Source of the DNA: Lactiplantibacillus paraplantarum
GTDB lineage: Bacteria > Bacillota > Bacilli > Lactobacillales > Lactobacillaceae
Direction of reading: 5' to 3'
DNA: 64,000 nt
Assembly: GCF_003641145.1 (NCBI RefSeq)
Contig: NZ_CP032744.1
Span: forward strand, 930,001 to 994,000
Made by a program: the position numbers and the translations under genes. The notes under the pieces were generated by a model. The model made no database searches, had not been told where the DNA came from, and saw only the letters and a list, made by a program, of their open reading frames with translations. Positions 8,982 through 22,783 of this stretch are shown here, piece after piece; position 1 is the first letter of the stretch; each line of letters opens with the position of its first letter.

Positions 8982-9956
8982 CTAGTTTTCAAAGGGATAG
9001 CGGTAATCCCACTGCGCGCGAGCGGCGGTCATGACATCCATGACGTCAGTTGTTTTGGCAAGACTTGTATTGTGAAGTTTGCCAGCAACCATTTTTTGCA
9101 TATCAGCAATTTCATAATTCATGGCGTTAGTGCTGTCACCAGCCGTAATTGTCTCAGCGTGTCCCGCATTATCCGTGAAAGTGGCACTGTCAGCACGTGG
9201 GTAAGTATCAACGGTAAAGTAGCCATTTTCGTACGCTACAATTCCCCGCTTAGGCATCTTGGCTCGGAAAGTTAAGGCGATGGTTGCCAGTTCATCGTTG
9301 GCATTTCGTAACGTGATTGTTGAGGACTCGTCGACGCCACTACTGAATCGGTGCATGGTCGTCCCAGTAATGTATGGCGTAGCAGTCAAGAATTCTTCAA
9401 CGAAGGCAAGGGCGTAAACGCCGATGTCCAGCAGAGCACCACCGGCCAAGTCGGGATTAAAGAAGCGATTAGTGGGATCAGGTTCTTTAAAGCTCCCAAA
9501 ACTAGCTTGAATCATCTTTAAATCACCCAGATGACGTTCGGCAGCGAAATCATGGAGTTTCTCATATAGTGGCATATGGTAGAGCGTCATCGCTTCTGCT
9601 AGGATCAAGTGATTGCTAGCCGCGACTTCTTTGGCAATGGCGAGCTGGTTACTAGACATGGTGATTGCTTTTTCACTGAGCACGTGTTTACCAGCGCGTA
9701 AGGCGGGCAAAATTGTGTCGATGTGATAGTTATGCGGTGTTGCAACGTAAACGATGTCAACTTGTTCGTCAGCCAGTAAATCGGCTAAATTGCCATAGGC
9801 TTTAGGAATATTGTGCTCGGCCGCAAAGGCACTTGCTTTTTTCTGCGAACGCGAACAAACAGCGTAAATCTCCCCATCAGGCTGATTGAAATATTTAACG
9901 AAACTGTGTGCGATGTTACCAAGGCCGACGATGGCCCAGCGATAAGTTTTCGACAT
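8982..9956 (-). CDS. Gfo/Idh/MocA family NAD(P)-dependent oxidoreductase
   Basis: A 324-residue dehydrogenase. The Rossmann motif AIVGLGNIAHSF is at the N-terminus, the family motif SEKAITM (usually EKP) near residue 94, and the C-terminal alpha/beta substrate domain includes GGALLDIGVYAL. These enzymes oxidise sugars, inositols or trans-dihydrodiols; the substrate cannot be told. ATG at 9956 has TAGGAGGAA in ideal position, so the longer frame upstream to 10037 is not used. Confidence 0.85.
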   Translation of the reverse strand: MSKTYRWAIVGLGNIAHSFVKYFNQPDGEIYAVCSRSQKKASAFAAEHNIPKAYGNLADLLADEQVDIVYVATPHNYHIDTILPALRAGKHVLSEKAITMSSNQLAIAKEVAASNHLILAEAMTLYHMPLYEKLHDFAAERHLGDLKMIQASFGSFKEPDPTNRFFNPDLAGGALLDIGVYALAFVEEFLTATPYITGTTMHRFSSGVDESSTITLRNANDELATIALTFRAKMPKRGIVAYENGYFTVDTYPRADSATFTDNAGHAETITAGDSTNAMNYEIADMQKMVAGKLHNTSLAKTTDVMDVMTAARAQWDYRYPFEN

Positions 9957-10172
9957 TAAAAGATTCCTCCTAGAATTAATCGAATGTGAACACTTACATT
10001 TTAGCAAAAAAATAAAGAATTGGCGCTGGATAATCATGTAAAATTAATTCAGAAGTCGGTAAAATAGAGTGTGATCGGTGATGAGTCAGCTATTATTTAG
10101 TGTTCAGCGGGATGTATGGCACAGATTAACAAGCACAGGATGTAATGGGATTACTAGAAAGGGGGGCGTAAC

Positions 10173-10805
<633 letters not shown>

Positions 10806-10855
10806 TCAAACTAATTGCAGTATTTTAATGTCGGTTATAATTCTAGGAGGGTACT

Positions 10856-11434
10856 ATGCGAGAACTTGAAGAACGTATTTTGAAAGATGGTCGGGTGCTT
10901 CCCGGTGAAGTATTGAAAGTGGATGGCTTTTTGAATCATCAAGTTGATCCTGACTTGATGTTTGCCATGGGAACGGAATTTGCCCACTTATTTCAAGATG
11001 CTGGTGTGACTAAAATCTTGACGGTGGAATCATCAGGAATTGCGCCGGCAGTCATGGCTGGGTTAGCTATGCACGTGCCCGTCGTGTTTGCGCGTAAGCA
11101 CAAATCGGTGACGTTAATTGATGATTTGTATACCGCCGAAGTGTATTCTTACACTAAGAAGACGTCTAACCATATCTCGATTGCGAAGAAGTTCTTACAG
11201 GCGGATGATCAAGTCTTGTTAATTGATGACTTCTTAGCCAATGGTCAAGCGGTTCAAGGGATGTTTGAGATTTGTGACAAGGCCCACGTCAAAATCGCGG
11301 GGGTCGGGATCGTGATTGAAAAGGTCTTCCAAACTGGTCATCAACTGATTGCTGATCGAGGTGTCCGATTGGAATCATTAGCCCAGATTACGTCATTTGA
11401 TGGTGATCGGGTACACTTTGCTTCGGAGGACTAG
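10856..11434 (+). CDS. xpt: Xanthine phosphoribosyltransferase
   Basis: A 192-residue type I phosphoribosyltransferase that turns xanthine and PRPP into XMP for purine salvage. The PRPP site [13 protein letters not shown] lies near residue 122 and the N-terminus MRELEERI with [11 protein letters not shown] is typical of Xpt. Only 50 nt separate it from the previous gene and I see no purine riboswitch, unlike in bacilli. The ribosome site is TAGGAGGG. It precedes a PurK-like gene by one gene, so purine metabolism is a possible theme. Confidence 0.93.
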   Translation: MRELEERILKDGRVLPGEVLKVDGFLNHQVDPDLMFAMGTEFAHLFQDAGVTKILTVESSGIAPAVMAGLAMHVPVVFARKHKSVTLIDDLYTAEVYSYTKKTSNHISIAKKFLQADDQVLLIDDFLANGQAVQGMFEICDKAHVKIAGVGIVIEKVFQTGHQLIADRGVRLESLAQITSFDGDRVHFASED

Positions 11435-11461
11435 GATTAAGCTAAGAAAGCGGGGATTGTG

Positions 11462-12010
11462 ATGCACGTTGACATTGGGATGCTCGTCCTTATTTTTGTC
11501 ATCAACTTTGCTTACATTACGTTAAATACTGTCCGTTTTCTACTCGTAATGCGTGGGTACCGGTATTTTGCGGCATTTGCGAGTGTGATTGAGATTACGA
11601 TTTACGTGTTAGGATTGTCGCTTGTCTTGGATCGGCTGCATAATCCGATTAACTTAGTCGTATATGCGTTAGGCTACGGTGTCGGGGTGTATGTTGGTAT
11701 GGTGATTGAAGATCATTTGGCATTAGGTTACACGATGATTTCAGTTATTTTACCTGATCCCAAGTCGTCATTACCTGGGGTGCTTCGCGAAAATGGTTTT
11801 GGGGTGACACAACATGCCGCTTACGGCTTAGAAGGTGAGCGGTTAGAGCTAGAAATATTGGCGCCGCGGAAGAATGAGCGCCGGCTATACGGCTTGATTA
11901 AGGATGCTGCACCCAACGCGTTTGTGATTGCCTATGAGCCACGCTACATTTCTGGTGGGTTCTGGCTCAAACGGGTCAAGCGCCGGAACGCCCGCCGAAA
12001 AAAGCAGTGA
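11462..12010 (+). CDS. UPF0316/DUF2179-type membrane protein
   Basis: About 182 residues with three membrane segments in the first 85, then a soluble domain with GYTMISVILPD and a C-terminus rich in Arg and Lys. The layout (short membrane part plus DUF2179) is that of the UPF0316 family, whose function is unknown; related DUF2179 domains sit in transporters of the YitT type. GTG at 11459 and ATG at 11462 are both possible behind AAAGCGGGG; I prefer the ATG. It lies 27 nt after xpt, likely in the same transcript. Confidence 0.75.
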   Translation: MHVDIGMLVLIFVINFAYITLNTVRFLLVMRGYRYFAAFASVIEITIYVLGLSLVLDRLHNPINLVVYALGYGVGVYVGMVIEDHLALGYTMISVILPDPKSSLPGVLRENGFGVTQHAAYGLEGERLELEILAPRKNERRLYGLIKDAAPNAFVIAYEPRYISGGFWLKRVKRRNARRKKQ

Positions 12011-12123
12011 TAAACTTGCAACCATGCGCGTCAGCAAGTATGATTGTTACAGGATAATGTACGCTAAAAGTGATTCAATAATCAGATTATAATTATTTAA
12101 AGCATAGGAAAGTAGGGACTGAA

Positions 12124-13293
12124 GTGGACAACTCGATTTTAAACCCAGGTGGTACGCTTGGCATTATTGGAAGTAGTACTAATGGTGTTGGATTAGTAAT
12201 TGCCGCGCGTAATGCTGGCATCAATGTCGGGGTATACGGCGATAACGAAAATACTGAGACCATGGAACTGGCAGATTTTCGCGTTGTCGGGGCCCTCAAT
12301 GACCAACAACAGTTACAAAATTTTGCGGAACGCTGCGATATGGTGACTTATGAATCGGAAACCATTGATGCGTCGGTCATTAAGTTTTTGGCGGCCCACA
12401 CCCGGGTTCCCCAAGGTGCCGATGCGCTAGAAATTACGCAAGACCGCTCTTTGGAACGGGCATTTTTTAGCCAACTTAATTTGAACGTAGCACCGTCAGC
12501 CACAATCGTGAGTCTGGATGATGTCTACCAATCAATTGGCTCAATTGGTTACCCAAGTATTCTGAAGCCGATTCAGAAGGGCTTGGGTCAGAATCGACAG
12601 CTCGTCATTAAGACGCAGACTGATATTGTCAAGGCAGCTGATCTGTTGGATTGGGGCACCTATTTGTTAGAGTCACTGATCCCATATGATAAAGAACTCT
12701 CCGTGTTTGGTGCCAAAAGTGGTGATACGACAGCGTTCTTCCCAACGGTTGAGAACCGGTATCGCAATCACGAGTTGGTTGCTTCGATTGTCCCGGCGCA
12801 AATTGATGCGGCGGTGAATGATGAAATGTTGCGGATCACGAAAGAAATTAGTGATAACCTGAGTTATACTGGTGTCTTTGAAGTCGCCTTCTTCTTAACG
12901 GAGAGTGGTAATCTGTATGTGAAGCGCATCGTCCCAGCTATGCACCAAGCTGGGTATGTGTTTGAACGGGCAACGAATATCAGTATGGCTGAACAACATT
13001 TGCGAGCAATCGCAGGGTTGCCGTTGATGCCGGTCAAACAATTGATGCCCGTAGTTGCAGCCTACTTTACGCCAGCTCAGGAGAGTGGTATTCGGACACA
13101 GTGGCAGATCAAGACTAACTGGTTCTTTAACTTCTACCACCGGACACTGTTACAAGCGCACCGAGCACCGGTTGCTGGTCATGTGTTAGTGGAGGCGCCG
13201 AGTGTCAAGGAAGCGCTCGAACAGATTGAAGATACCAGTATCTGGCAGTTTGGTAAAACGACACCGGCTGATAACGACACCGAAGCCGAGTAG
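12124..13293 (+). CDS. PurK-like ATP-grasp protein with altered active site
   Basis: A 389-residue protein with the PurK layout: Rossmann-like N-domain (GGTLGIIGSS), central ATP-grasp domain (SILKPIQKGLGQ, PYDKELSVFGAK, FPTVENRYRN) and C-domain (EQHLRAIAGLPL). N5-carboxyaminoimidazole ribonucleotide synthases carry NE-[IL]-APRPHNSG; here that place reads VKRIVPAMHQAGY, and the VEMF glutamate aligns with Ala in FEVAFFL. The glycine-rich YDGKGQ loop is also changed. A true PurK is expected in the pur operon elsewhere. So this is a diverged paralogue, perhaps inactive or regulatory. GTG at 12124 follows AAAGTAGGGA. Confidence 0.8.
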   Translation: MDNSILNPGGTLGIIGSSTNGVGLVIAARNAGINVGVYGDNENTETMELADFRVVGALNDQQQLQNFAERCDMVTYESETIDASVIKFLAAHTRVPQGADALEITQDRSLERAFFSQLNLNVAPSATIVSLDDVYQSIGSIGYPSILKPIQKGLGQNRQLVIKTQTDIVKAADLLDWGTYLLESLIPYDKELSVFGAKSGDTTAFFPTVENRYRNHELVASIVPAQIDAAVNDEMLRITKEISDNLSYTGVFEVAFFLTESGNLYVKRIVPAMHQAGYVFERATNISMAEQHLRAIAGLPLMPVKQLMPVVAAYFTPAQESGIRTQWQIKTNWFFNFYHRTLLQAHRAPVAGHVLVEAPSVKEALEQIEDTSIWQFGKTTPADNDTEAE

Positions 13294-13642
13294 GCCATGG
13301 GTGGGTGCTGTAACTAATGAAAACACGGGCGTTACTAAATAATTAACCGTGTTCGGCTAGTTAATTTGTGTCATGAATAATGATTAAGACATGCTATTAA
13401 CAGGATTCTTATTCGTCGCTTGGGTAATTGGCATAACTATCTGCAAGTCGGCATAGGGTACACTGGCTAAGCTAGTTTAATAAACTTCAGCTGGTCGCTT
13501 TTGGCCTTAAGAGCCAGCATGGTTGTTTGATCATCGTTCACACTCAATAATAATTTGCACGCACAATACGTAATATTAAAATATAGCTATTCAAAGCAGG
13601 GCACTAGCAGTTAAGGCAAGCGGTCTTGAATGAGTGGTGATT

Positions 13643-13677
13643 AGAATCCAATTTATTTATGAATTGGATTCTTTTTT
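13643..13677 (+). terminator. Isolated rho-independent terminator
   Basis: AGAATCCAATT (13643–13653) pairs with AATTGGATTCT (13662–13672), followed by six T. It is 350 nt after the PurK-like gene, too far to be a simple end of that gene. Confidence 0.75.
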
Positions 13678-13884
13678 GTGCGGGCAAGGGTTCAAGCACA
13701 GGCGCTTAGCTTGAGTATTAACTGTCAACGAATGAATGACTTAAGGTATCTTAATATTGAAGCTAATCCGTTTTCTTGTGAATGCCAGATGTTGTAAAAT
13801 TAATATGGGTGTCACTGCGTATGGTAAAACCGTGATTTTGAGGAGTGATGATGACCTTAAAGTTCAGCAATCACGGCCAAAATT

Positions 13885-13893
13885 TGCTATAAT
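13885..13893 (+). promoter_or_regulatory. Extended −10 promoter for pcrA
   Basis: TGCTATAAT gives a perfect −10 hexamer with a TGn extension about 38 nt before the pcrA start. No good −35 is present at 17 nt, which is common for extended −10 promoters. Confidence 0.55.
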
Positions 13894-13930
13894 GTTTGGT
13901 GACTGATTTTTAGAAAGGGTGGCGAACAGC

Positions 13931-16198
13931 GTGTCGAAAGAAAGCCTATTGGCAGGAATGAATGACAAGCAACAGGAAGCCGTTTTAGACACAGAAGGAC
14001 CGCTACTAATTATGGCCGGTGCGGGCTCAGGAAAGACCCGGGTACTGACGCATCGGGTAGCTTATTTAATTGAAGAACAAGGGGTCAACCCTTGGAACGT
14101 TTTAGCAATTACCTTTACGAATAAGGCCGCTCGTGAAATGCGTGAACGGGTCGGTAAGTTGCTAGGTGAATCGGCGCAGGAAGTATGGGTTTCGACGTTC
14201 CATGCCCTGTGTGTCCGAATCTTACGACGCGATATTGAACAGATTGGATATAACCGGGCCTTTACGATTGCGGGAACCAGTGAACAACGGACACTAGTTA
14301 AACGAATCCTGACGGAACAAAATATCGATTCGAAAAAATTTGATCCACGTTCGATTTTATCCGCAATTTCAAATGCTAAAAATGATTTGCAGACGCCAGA
14401 AATGTACAAAGAATCGGCTGCAAGTCCTTTTGAGAGTGTCGTGGCGGATGTTTATTTGCAATACCAGCGTGAGTTGGCCGCTGATCAAGCAGTTGATTTT
14501 GACGACTTGATTATGTTGACGATTCAGCTATTTAAACAGAATCCTGAAACGCTGGCGTGGTATCAAAATAAATTCCATTATATTCACGTGGACGAATATC
14601 AAGATACGAACAATGCGCAGTATACGTTGGTCAACATGTTAGCTGACAAGTATAAGAATTTGTGTGTGGTTGGGGATGCTGATCAGTCAATCTATGGCTG
14701 GCGGGGTGCCAACATGGAAAATATTCTTGACTTTGAGAAGGATTACCCGCAGGCCGACACGGTCATGTTGGAACAAAATTACCGTTCGACCAAGACAATT
14801 TTGTCGGCGGCGAATGCAGTTATTAACAATAATTCAACTCGGCGGCCCAAGAAGTTATGGACCGAAAACGAACCGGGTGACAAGATTTCCTATTATCGTG
14901 GTCAAAGCGAAAGTGACGAAACGCACTTTGTGATTGCGAAGATTCAAGAAAGCATGCAGGCGGATAAGCTTGATTATGGTGACTTTGCGATTCTTTATCG
15001 GACAAACGCACAGTCCCGGGTTATGGAAGAATCCCTTGTTAAGGCGAATATTCCGTACACGATGGTCGGTGGCAATAAGTTCTATGATCGTAAAGAAATT
15101 CGGGATGTCTTATCCTACTTAACCTTGGCTGTGAACGACCAGGATTCGATGAATTTTGAACGGGTCGTTAACGAGCCTAAGCGGGGCATTGGTCAGACGA
15201 GTGTTGAAAAGTTACGGTTATTTGCGGACGAAGCAGGTTATTCTATGTTGGAAGCGGCTAGCAATGTCGATATGGCTAACGGTATTTCGGCGCGTGCTAA
15301 AGGTGCGTTGGCGAAGTTTGCAGCGACAATGAACGAATTGCGCGCCATGCGGGAATACTTGTCTGTGACGGACCTGACGCAAGAAATCCTTGACCGTACG
15401 GGCTACATGAAGGCCTTGAAAGATGCCAAAGCAACAAAATCATTAGAAGCGCAAGCACGGATCGAAAACATCGAAGAATTTTTGTCTGTGACGAAGCAAT
15501 TCGATGACAGCTATCAGCCAGAAGATGAAGATAGTGATAAGTTTGTTGACTTTTTAGCGGATTTGGCACTAGTTTCGGACGTTGATAACGTTGAAGAAGA
15601 ACCTCAAGCAGTGACGTTGATGACGTTGCACGCGGCGAAGGGGCTAGAATTTCCAGTCGTCTTCTTGATTGGGATGGAAGAAGGAATCTTTCCACTCTCA
15701 CGGGCAATGATGGACGAAGATGAGCTAGAAGAAGAACGGCGACTAGCTTATGTTGGGATCACGCGAGCTGAGAAGAAACTGTACTTGACTAACGCGTACT
15801 CACGGATGTTATATGGTCGGCGGCAGAATAATCCCGCTTCTCGTTTCGTTGAAGAAATCGAACCAGAATTGCTCAAAAATGAAAATACGTTGGATGGCGC
15901 TAGTAGCACTGGCCCCAAAGTCCCATTTGGTGCGGATCGTGAACGTCGCGCCTTTACACCATCGTATAAGAAGAATCCTGTTGGTACGCGGGCCACGGTC
16001 AAAAAGGCGAGTGGTACGGGTGCTGATAAGAATAGTTGGTCGATTGGTGACAAGGTCAAGCATCGTAAGTGGGGCACTGGAACAGTTGTAAAAGTAACGG
16101 GTGCCGGTGAGGATGCTGAATTGGATATTGCCTTTAAGTCTGAAGGAATTAAGCGGTTATTAGCAGCATTTGCACCAATCCAAAAAGTACAGAATTAG
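13931..16198 (+). CDS. pcrA: ATP-dependent DNA helicase PcrA
   Basis: A 755-residue superfamily 1A helicase. GAGSGKT (residues 30–36) is motif I, DEYQDT near 220 is motif II, and LMTLHAAKGLEF and YVGITRAEKKLY are motifs V and VI. The C-terminal tail carries the SH3-like segment WSIGDKVKHRKWGTGTV that binds RNA polymerase in PcrA. It unwinds DNA in repair and plasmid replication and removes stalled complexes. The start is GTG at 13931 with AAAGGGTGG upstream; GTG at 13919 overlaps that site. It is followed after 16 nt by ligA, the usual Firmicute order. Confidence 0.96.
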   Translation: MSKESLLAGMNDKQQEAVLDTEGPLLIMAGAGSGKTRVLTHRVAYLIEEQGVNPWNVLAITFTNKAAREMRERVGKLLGESAQEVWVSTFHALCVRILRRDIEQIGYNRAFTIAGTSEQRTLVKRILTEQNIDSKKFDPRSILSAISNAKNDLQTPEMYKESAASPFESVVADVYLQYQRELAADQAVDFDDLIMLTIQLFKQNPETLAWYQNKFHYIHVDEYQDTNNAQYTLVNMLADKYKNLCVVGDADQSIYGWRGANMENILDFEKDYPQADTVMLEQNYRSTKTILSAANAVINNNSTRRPKKLWTENEPGDKISYYRGQSESDETHFVIAKIQESMQADKLDYGDFAILYRTNAQSRVMEESLVKANIPYTMVGGNKFYDRKEIRDVLSYLTLAVNDQDSMNFERVVNEPKRGIGQTSVEKLRLFADEAGYSMLEAASNVDMANGISARAKGALAKFAATMNELRAMREYLSVTDLTQEILDRTGYMKALKDAKATKSLEAQARIENIEEFLSVTKQFDDSYQPEDEDSDKFVDFLADLALVSDVDNVEEEPQAVTLMTLHAAKGLEFPVVFLIGMEEGIFPLSRAMMDEDELEEERRLAYVGITRAEKKLYLTNAYSRMLYGRRQNNPASRFVEEIEPELLKNENTLDGASSTGPKVPFGADRERRAFTPSYKKNPVGTRATVKKASGTGADKNSWSIGDKVKHRKWGTGTVVKVTGAGEDAELDIAFKSEGIKRLLAAFAPIQKVQN

Positions 16199-16211
16199 TT
16201 AGGAGGACTAG

Positions 16212-19426
<3,215 letters not shown>

Positions 19427-19467
19427 TTAAATTATATTAAGTAAGATTTGAGAAAGAAGGAAATCTG

Positions 19468-19788
19468 ATGGCTGAAGAACGAATTAATGCCGAACAAGTC
19501 CAACACGTTGCGAGCTTGGCTAAGTTGGAATTTACACCAGACCAATTAGCGATGTTCACGCCACAACTGGAAAAAATTATCGGTATGTTCGAGGAATTAA
19601 GCACGGTTGATACAACGGGCGTACCCGTAACGTCACGGATGAGTGACCATACGAATACGTTGCGTGAAGACGTGGCGGTTAAGAGCGACGAAGCACTTCG
19701 GGAAGCATTATTGAAGAATGCACCGGAAACGGCTAACGGCTTAATCAAAGTGCCAGCAATTATTGATGAAAGTGGGGACGGTGAATAA
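19468..19788 (+). CDS. gatC: Asp-tRNA(Asn)/Glu-tRNA(Gln) amidotransferase subunit C
   Basis: A 106-residue subunit that wraps around GatA and Gat[18 protein letters not shown] at the start and [12 protein letters not shown] in the middle are typical. The stop overlaps the gatA start by one base. Needed because this lineage charges tRNA-Gln through Glu-tRNA. Confidence 0.96.
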   Translation: MAEERINAEQVQHVASLAKLEFTPDQLAMFTPQLEKIIGMFEELSTVDTTGVPVTSRMSDHTNTLREDVAVKSDEALREALLKNAPETANGLIKVPAIIDESGDGE

Positions 19789-21251
19789 TGACTTATTTCG
19801 ACCAAAATCTAACTAGTTTACATGCTGACCTGGTTAATAAAAAAATCAGTGCCACTGAACTAGCTAAGGCCACTTTTGAAAATATGACTCAGGTTGACCC
19901 TAAGCTTGGGGCTTTCTTGAATTTGAATGAAGAACAGGCCTTACAACAGGCTACTGCCTTGGATCAAAACGGCATTGACGCCAATAACCTTTTTGCTGGG
20001 ATTCCAGTGGCGGTTAAGGATAACATTGTGACGAAGAATCTAACAACGACGGCGGCTTCTAAGATGTTGGAAAACTTCGTGCCGGTCTACAACGCCACGG
20101 TGGTTGACAAGCTATTGGCCAGCAATGCATTGATCGTTGGTAAGACTAACATGGATGAATTTGCCATGGGCGGTTCGACTGAAACGTCGGCGTTTCATGT
20201 CACGCGTAATCCTTGGGACATTAGTCGGGTGCCTGGTGGTTCTTCGGGTGGTTCTGCGGTTGCAGTGGCTTCTGGTCAAGTGCCGGTTGCATTTGGTTCT
20301 GACACGGGTGGTTCGATTCGGCAACCATCATCATTTAACGGAATTGTCGGCATGAAACCAACGTACGGTCGGGTCTCACGCTGGGGTCTGATTGCCTTTG
20401 GATCTTCATTAGATCAAATTGGGCCGATGACACGGACGGTCAAGGATAACGCGGCCGCTTTGAATATGATTGCGGGTAACGATGTGCATGATACCACGTC
20501 ATCAAAACAAACTGTACCAGACTTTACGGCCGGTTTGACTGGTGATATTAAGGGTATGAAGATCGGGTTACCAAAAGAATATATGGGTGACGGCATCGAT
20601 CCTAAAGTTCGTGAAGTCATTCAGCAGGCAGTCAAGCAGTTTGAAGACTTAGGTGCGACGGTTGAAGAAGTCTCCTTACCAAACAGTCGCTACGGTGTGG
20701 CTGCTTACTATATCATTGCGTCTTCAGAAGCTTCCTCAAACTTACAACGGTTTGATGGGATTCGTTACGGTTTCCGGGCGGACGATGTCAAGAACTTGGA
20801 AGACGTCTATGTTCGTAGTCGTTCAGAAGGTTTTGGTGACGAAGTTAAGCGCCGGATTATGTTAGGAACATTCTCCCTCTCAGCTGGTTATTATGATGCT
20901 TACTTCCACAAAGCGGGCCAAGTTCGGACGATGATCATTAATGACTTTAATAAGGTCTTTGAAGATTATGACTTAATTATGGGACCAGTTGCGCCAACCC
21001 CAGCTTTTAAGTTAGGTGACGAATTATCTGATCCAATCACAATGTATATGAACGACGTCTTGACGATTCCAGTCAACTTAGCTGGCTTGCCAGGGATGTC
21101 GGTACCAGCTGGGTTTGCAGATGGGTTACCAGTTGGCTTGCAATTAATTGGTAAGGCGTTTGACGAAAGTACGATGTATCAAGCGGGCTATGCCTTTGAA
21201 CAAGCGACGCAAGTTTACAAGCAAACCCCGAAAGTCGGAGGTGCTAACTAA
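19788..21251 (+). CDS. gatA: Asp-tRNA(Asn)/Glu-tRNA(Gln) amidotransferase subunit A
   Basis: A 487-residue amidase that releases ammonia from glutamine. The catalytic triad is visible: Lys 77 in VAVKDN, the cis-Ser in GGSSGGSAV (near 152) and the nucleophile Ser 176 in [10 protein letters not shown]. It works as the GatCAB complex. The last base overlaps the gatB start. Confidence 0.97.
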   Translation: MTYFDQNLTSLHADLVNKKISATELAKATFENMTQVDPKLGAFLNLNEEQALQQATALDQNGIDANNLFAGIPVAVKDNIVTKNLTTTAASKMLENFVPVYNATVVDKLLASNALIVGKTNMDEFAMGGSTETSAFHVTRNPWDISRVPGGSSGGSAVAVASGQVPVAFGSDTGGSIRQPSSFNGIVGMKPTYGRVSRWGLIAFGSSLDQIGPMTRTVKDNAAALNMIAGNDVHDTTSSKQTVPDFTAGLTGDIKGMKIGLPKEYMGDGIDPKVREVIQQAVKQFEDLGATVEEVSLPNSRYGVAAYYIIASSEASSNLQRFDGIRYGFRADDVKNLEDVYVRSRSEGFGDEVKRRIMLGTFSLSAGYYDAYFHKAGQVRTMIINDFNKVFEDYDLIMGPVAPTPAFKLGDELSDPITMYMNDVLTIPVNLAGLPGMSVPAGFADGLPVGLQLIGKAFDESTMYQAGYAFEQATQVYKQTPKVGGAN

Positions 21252-22675
21252 TGAATTTTGTAACCACGATTGGTTTGGAAGTCCACGTTGAGTTAAAGAC
21301 CAACTCAAAAATCTTTAGTCCCTCACCCGTGCAATTTGGTTCGGAACCAAATGCCAACACGAACGTGATCGACTGGGGATATCCCGGGGTATTACCAACG
21401 CCTAACAAGGGCGTGGTCGAAGCTGGAATCAAAGCAGCAACGGCTTTGCACGCGGACATAGAGCATCATACGTACTTTGACCGGAAAAACTACTTCTATC
21501 CAGATAACCCGAAAGCTTACCAAATTACGCAGCACGAAAAACCAATTGCCCATGATGGGTGGATTGAAATCGAAGTTGATGGTAAGAAGAAAAAAATCGG
21601 TATCGAAGAAATGCATATTGAAGAAGATGCCGGGAAAAACACCCATGAAAACGATTATTCCTATGTCGATTTAAACCGGCAAGGGACGCCGTTGATTGAA
21701 ATTGTGTCTAAGCCAGATATTGCCTCCCCAGAAGAAGCTTATGCTTACTGTGAAGCATTGCGGCAACGGATTCAATTTACGGGCGTTTCGGATGTTAAGA
21801 TGGAAGAAGGGTCAATGCGGGTCGACGTTAACATTTCGATTCGACCAGCGGGTTCTGATAAGTACGGTGTAAAGACCGAAATGAAGAACTTGAACTCCTT
21901 CAACTATGTTCGGAAATCACTGGAATATGAGGAACAACGGCAACAACAGGTTCTCATGGCCGGTGGTAAGATTCAACAAGAAACGCGGCGTTTTGATGAA
22001 ACAACGGGCCAAACGATCTTAATGCGGGTCAAAGAAGGTAGCGATGATTACCGTTACTTCCCAGAACCTGATATTCCAGCTGTCGATATCGATGATGACT
22101 GGATTGCATCCGTTAAGAAGACCATTCCAGAAATGCCTGGTTCGCGGCGTGAACGTTACATCAATGAATTTGGTTTGACGGCCTATGATGCGGGTGTGTT
22201 AACCCAAACTAAGGAAATGTCTGACTTCTTTGATGCAACGGTTGCTGAAGGTGCGGATCCTAAGTTAGCTTCAAACTACTTGCAAGGGGACGTTAACGCG
22301 TACTTGAACGAGCATAAAGTTGATTTGTTAGCGACTGACTTGACGCCAACTAACTTAGCTGGGATGATCAAGATGATTTCGGATGAGACTATTTCAAGTA
22401 AAATTGCTAAGAAGGTCTTCAAGGCCATCATGGCAGGCTCAGAACCGGTTCAATGGGTCAATGACAAGGGCTTAGTTCAGTTGTCTGATCCGGCGAAGTT
22501 ACAACCAATTGTTGATGACGTATTGGATAATAATCAACAATCGATTGATGACTTTAAGAACGGGAAAGATCGGGCCGTGGGCTTCCTTGTGGGTCAAATC
22601 ATGAAGAAGACGCGTGGTCAAGCGAACCCGAAAGTCGTCAATCAATTATTAATGACATCATTAAAAGCACGGTAA
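21251..22675 (+). CDS. gatB: Asp-tRNA(Asn)/Glu-tRNA(Gln) amidotransferase subunit B
   Basis: A 474-residue subunit that phosphorylates and amidates the misacylated t[21 protein letters not shown] at the N-terminus, the [14 protein letters not shown] motif near 140 and the C-terminal YqeY-like helical tail ([13 protein letters not shown]) identify it. Confidence 0.97.
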   Translation: MNFVTTIGLEVHVELKTNSKIFSPSPVQFGSEPNANTNVIDWGYPGVLPTPNKGVVEAGIKAATALHADIEHHTYFDRKNYFYPDNPKAYQITQHEKPIAHDGWIEIEVDGKKKKIGIEEMHIEEDAGKNTHENDYSYVDLNRQGTPLIEIVSKPDIASPEEAYAYCEALRQRIQFTGVSDVKMEEGSMRVDVNISIRPAGSDKYGVKTEMKNLNSFNYVRKSLEYEEQRQQQVLMAGGKIQQETRRFDETTGQTILMRVKEGSDDYRYFPEPDIPAVDIDDDWIASVKKTIPEMPGSRRERYINEFGLTAYDAGVLTQTKEMSDFFDATVAEGADPKLASNYLQGDVNAYLNEHKVDLLATDLTPTNLAGMIKMISDETISSKIAKKVFKAIMAGSEPVQWVNDKGLVQLSDPAKLQPIVDDVLDNNQQSIDDFKNGKDRAVGFLVGQIMKKTRGQANPKVVNQLLMTSLKAR

Positions 22676-22783
22676 ATTCGAGTAGGTCGTTGGGGTGTTG
22701 AATCTAGATGACGATTCCATGACTAGTAGTTGGTCAACGCCAACCACTGAACACCCGACCGTGTGAGCGGAGGAATAGGAAAC

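Larger units (their letters stand above)
13294..13930 (+). other. Non-coding stretch before pcrA
   Basis: About 640 nt without a convincing gene. It contains a clear rho-independent hairpin at 13643–13677 that belongs to neither neighbour in an obvious way, and an extended −10 promoter (TGCTATAAT, 13885–13893) 40 nt before pcrA. A small RNA ending at the hairpin is possible but not shown. Confidence 0.4.

Noticed and set aside
10815..10841. TTGCAG … TATAAT as an xpt promoter
   Set aside because: The spacer is 15 bp and transcription would start inside the ribosome site, so it is unlikely to serve xpt.
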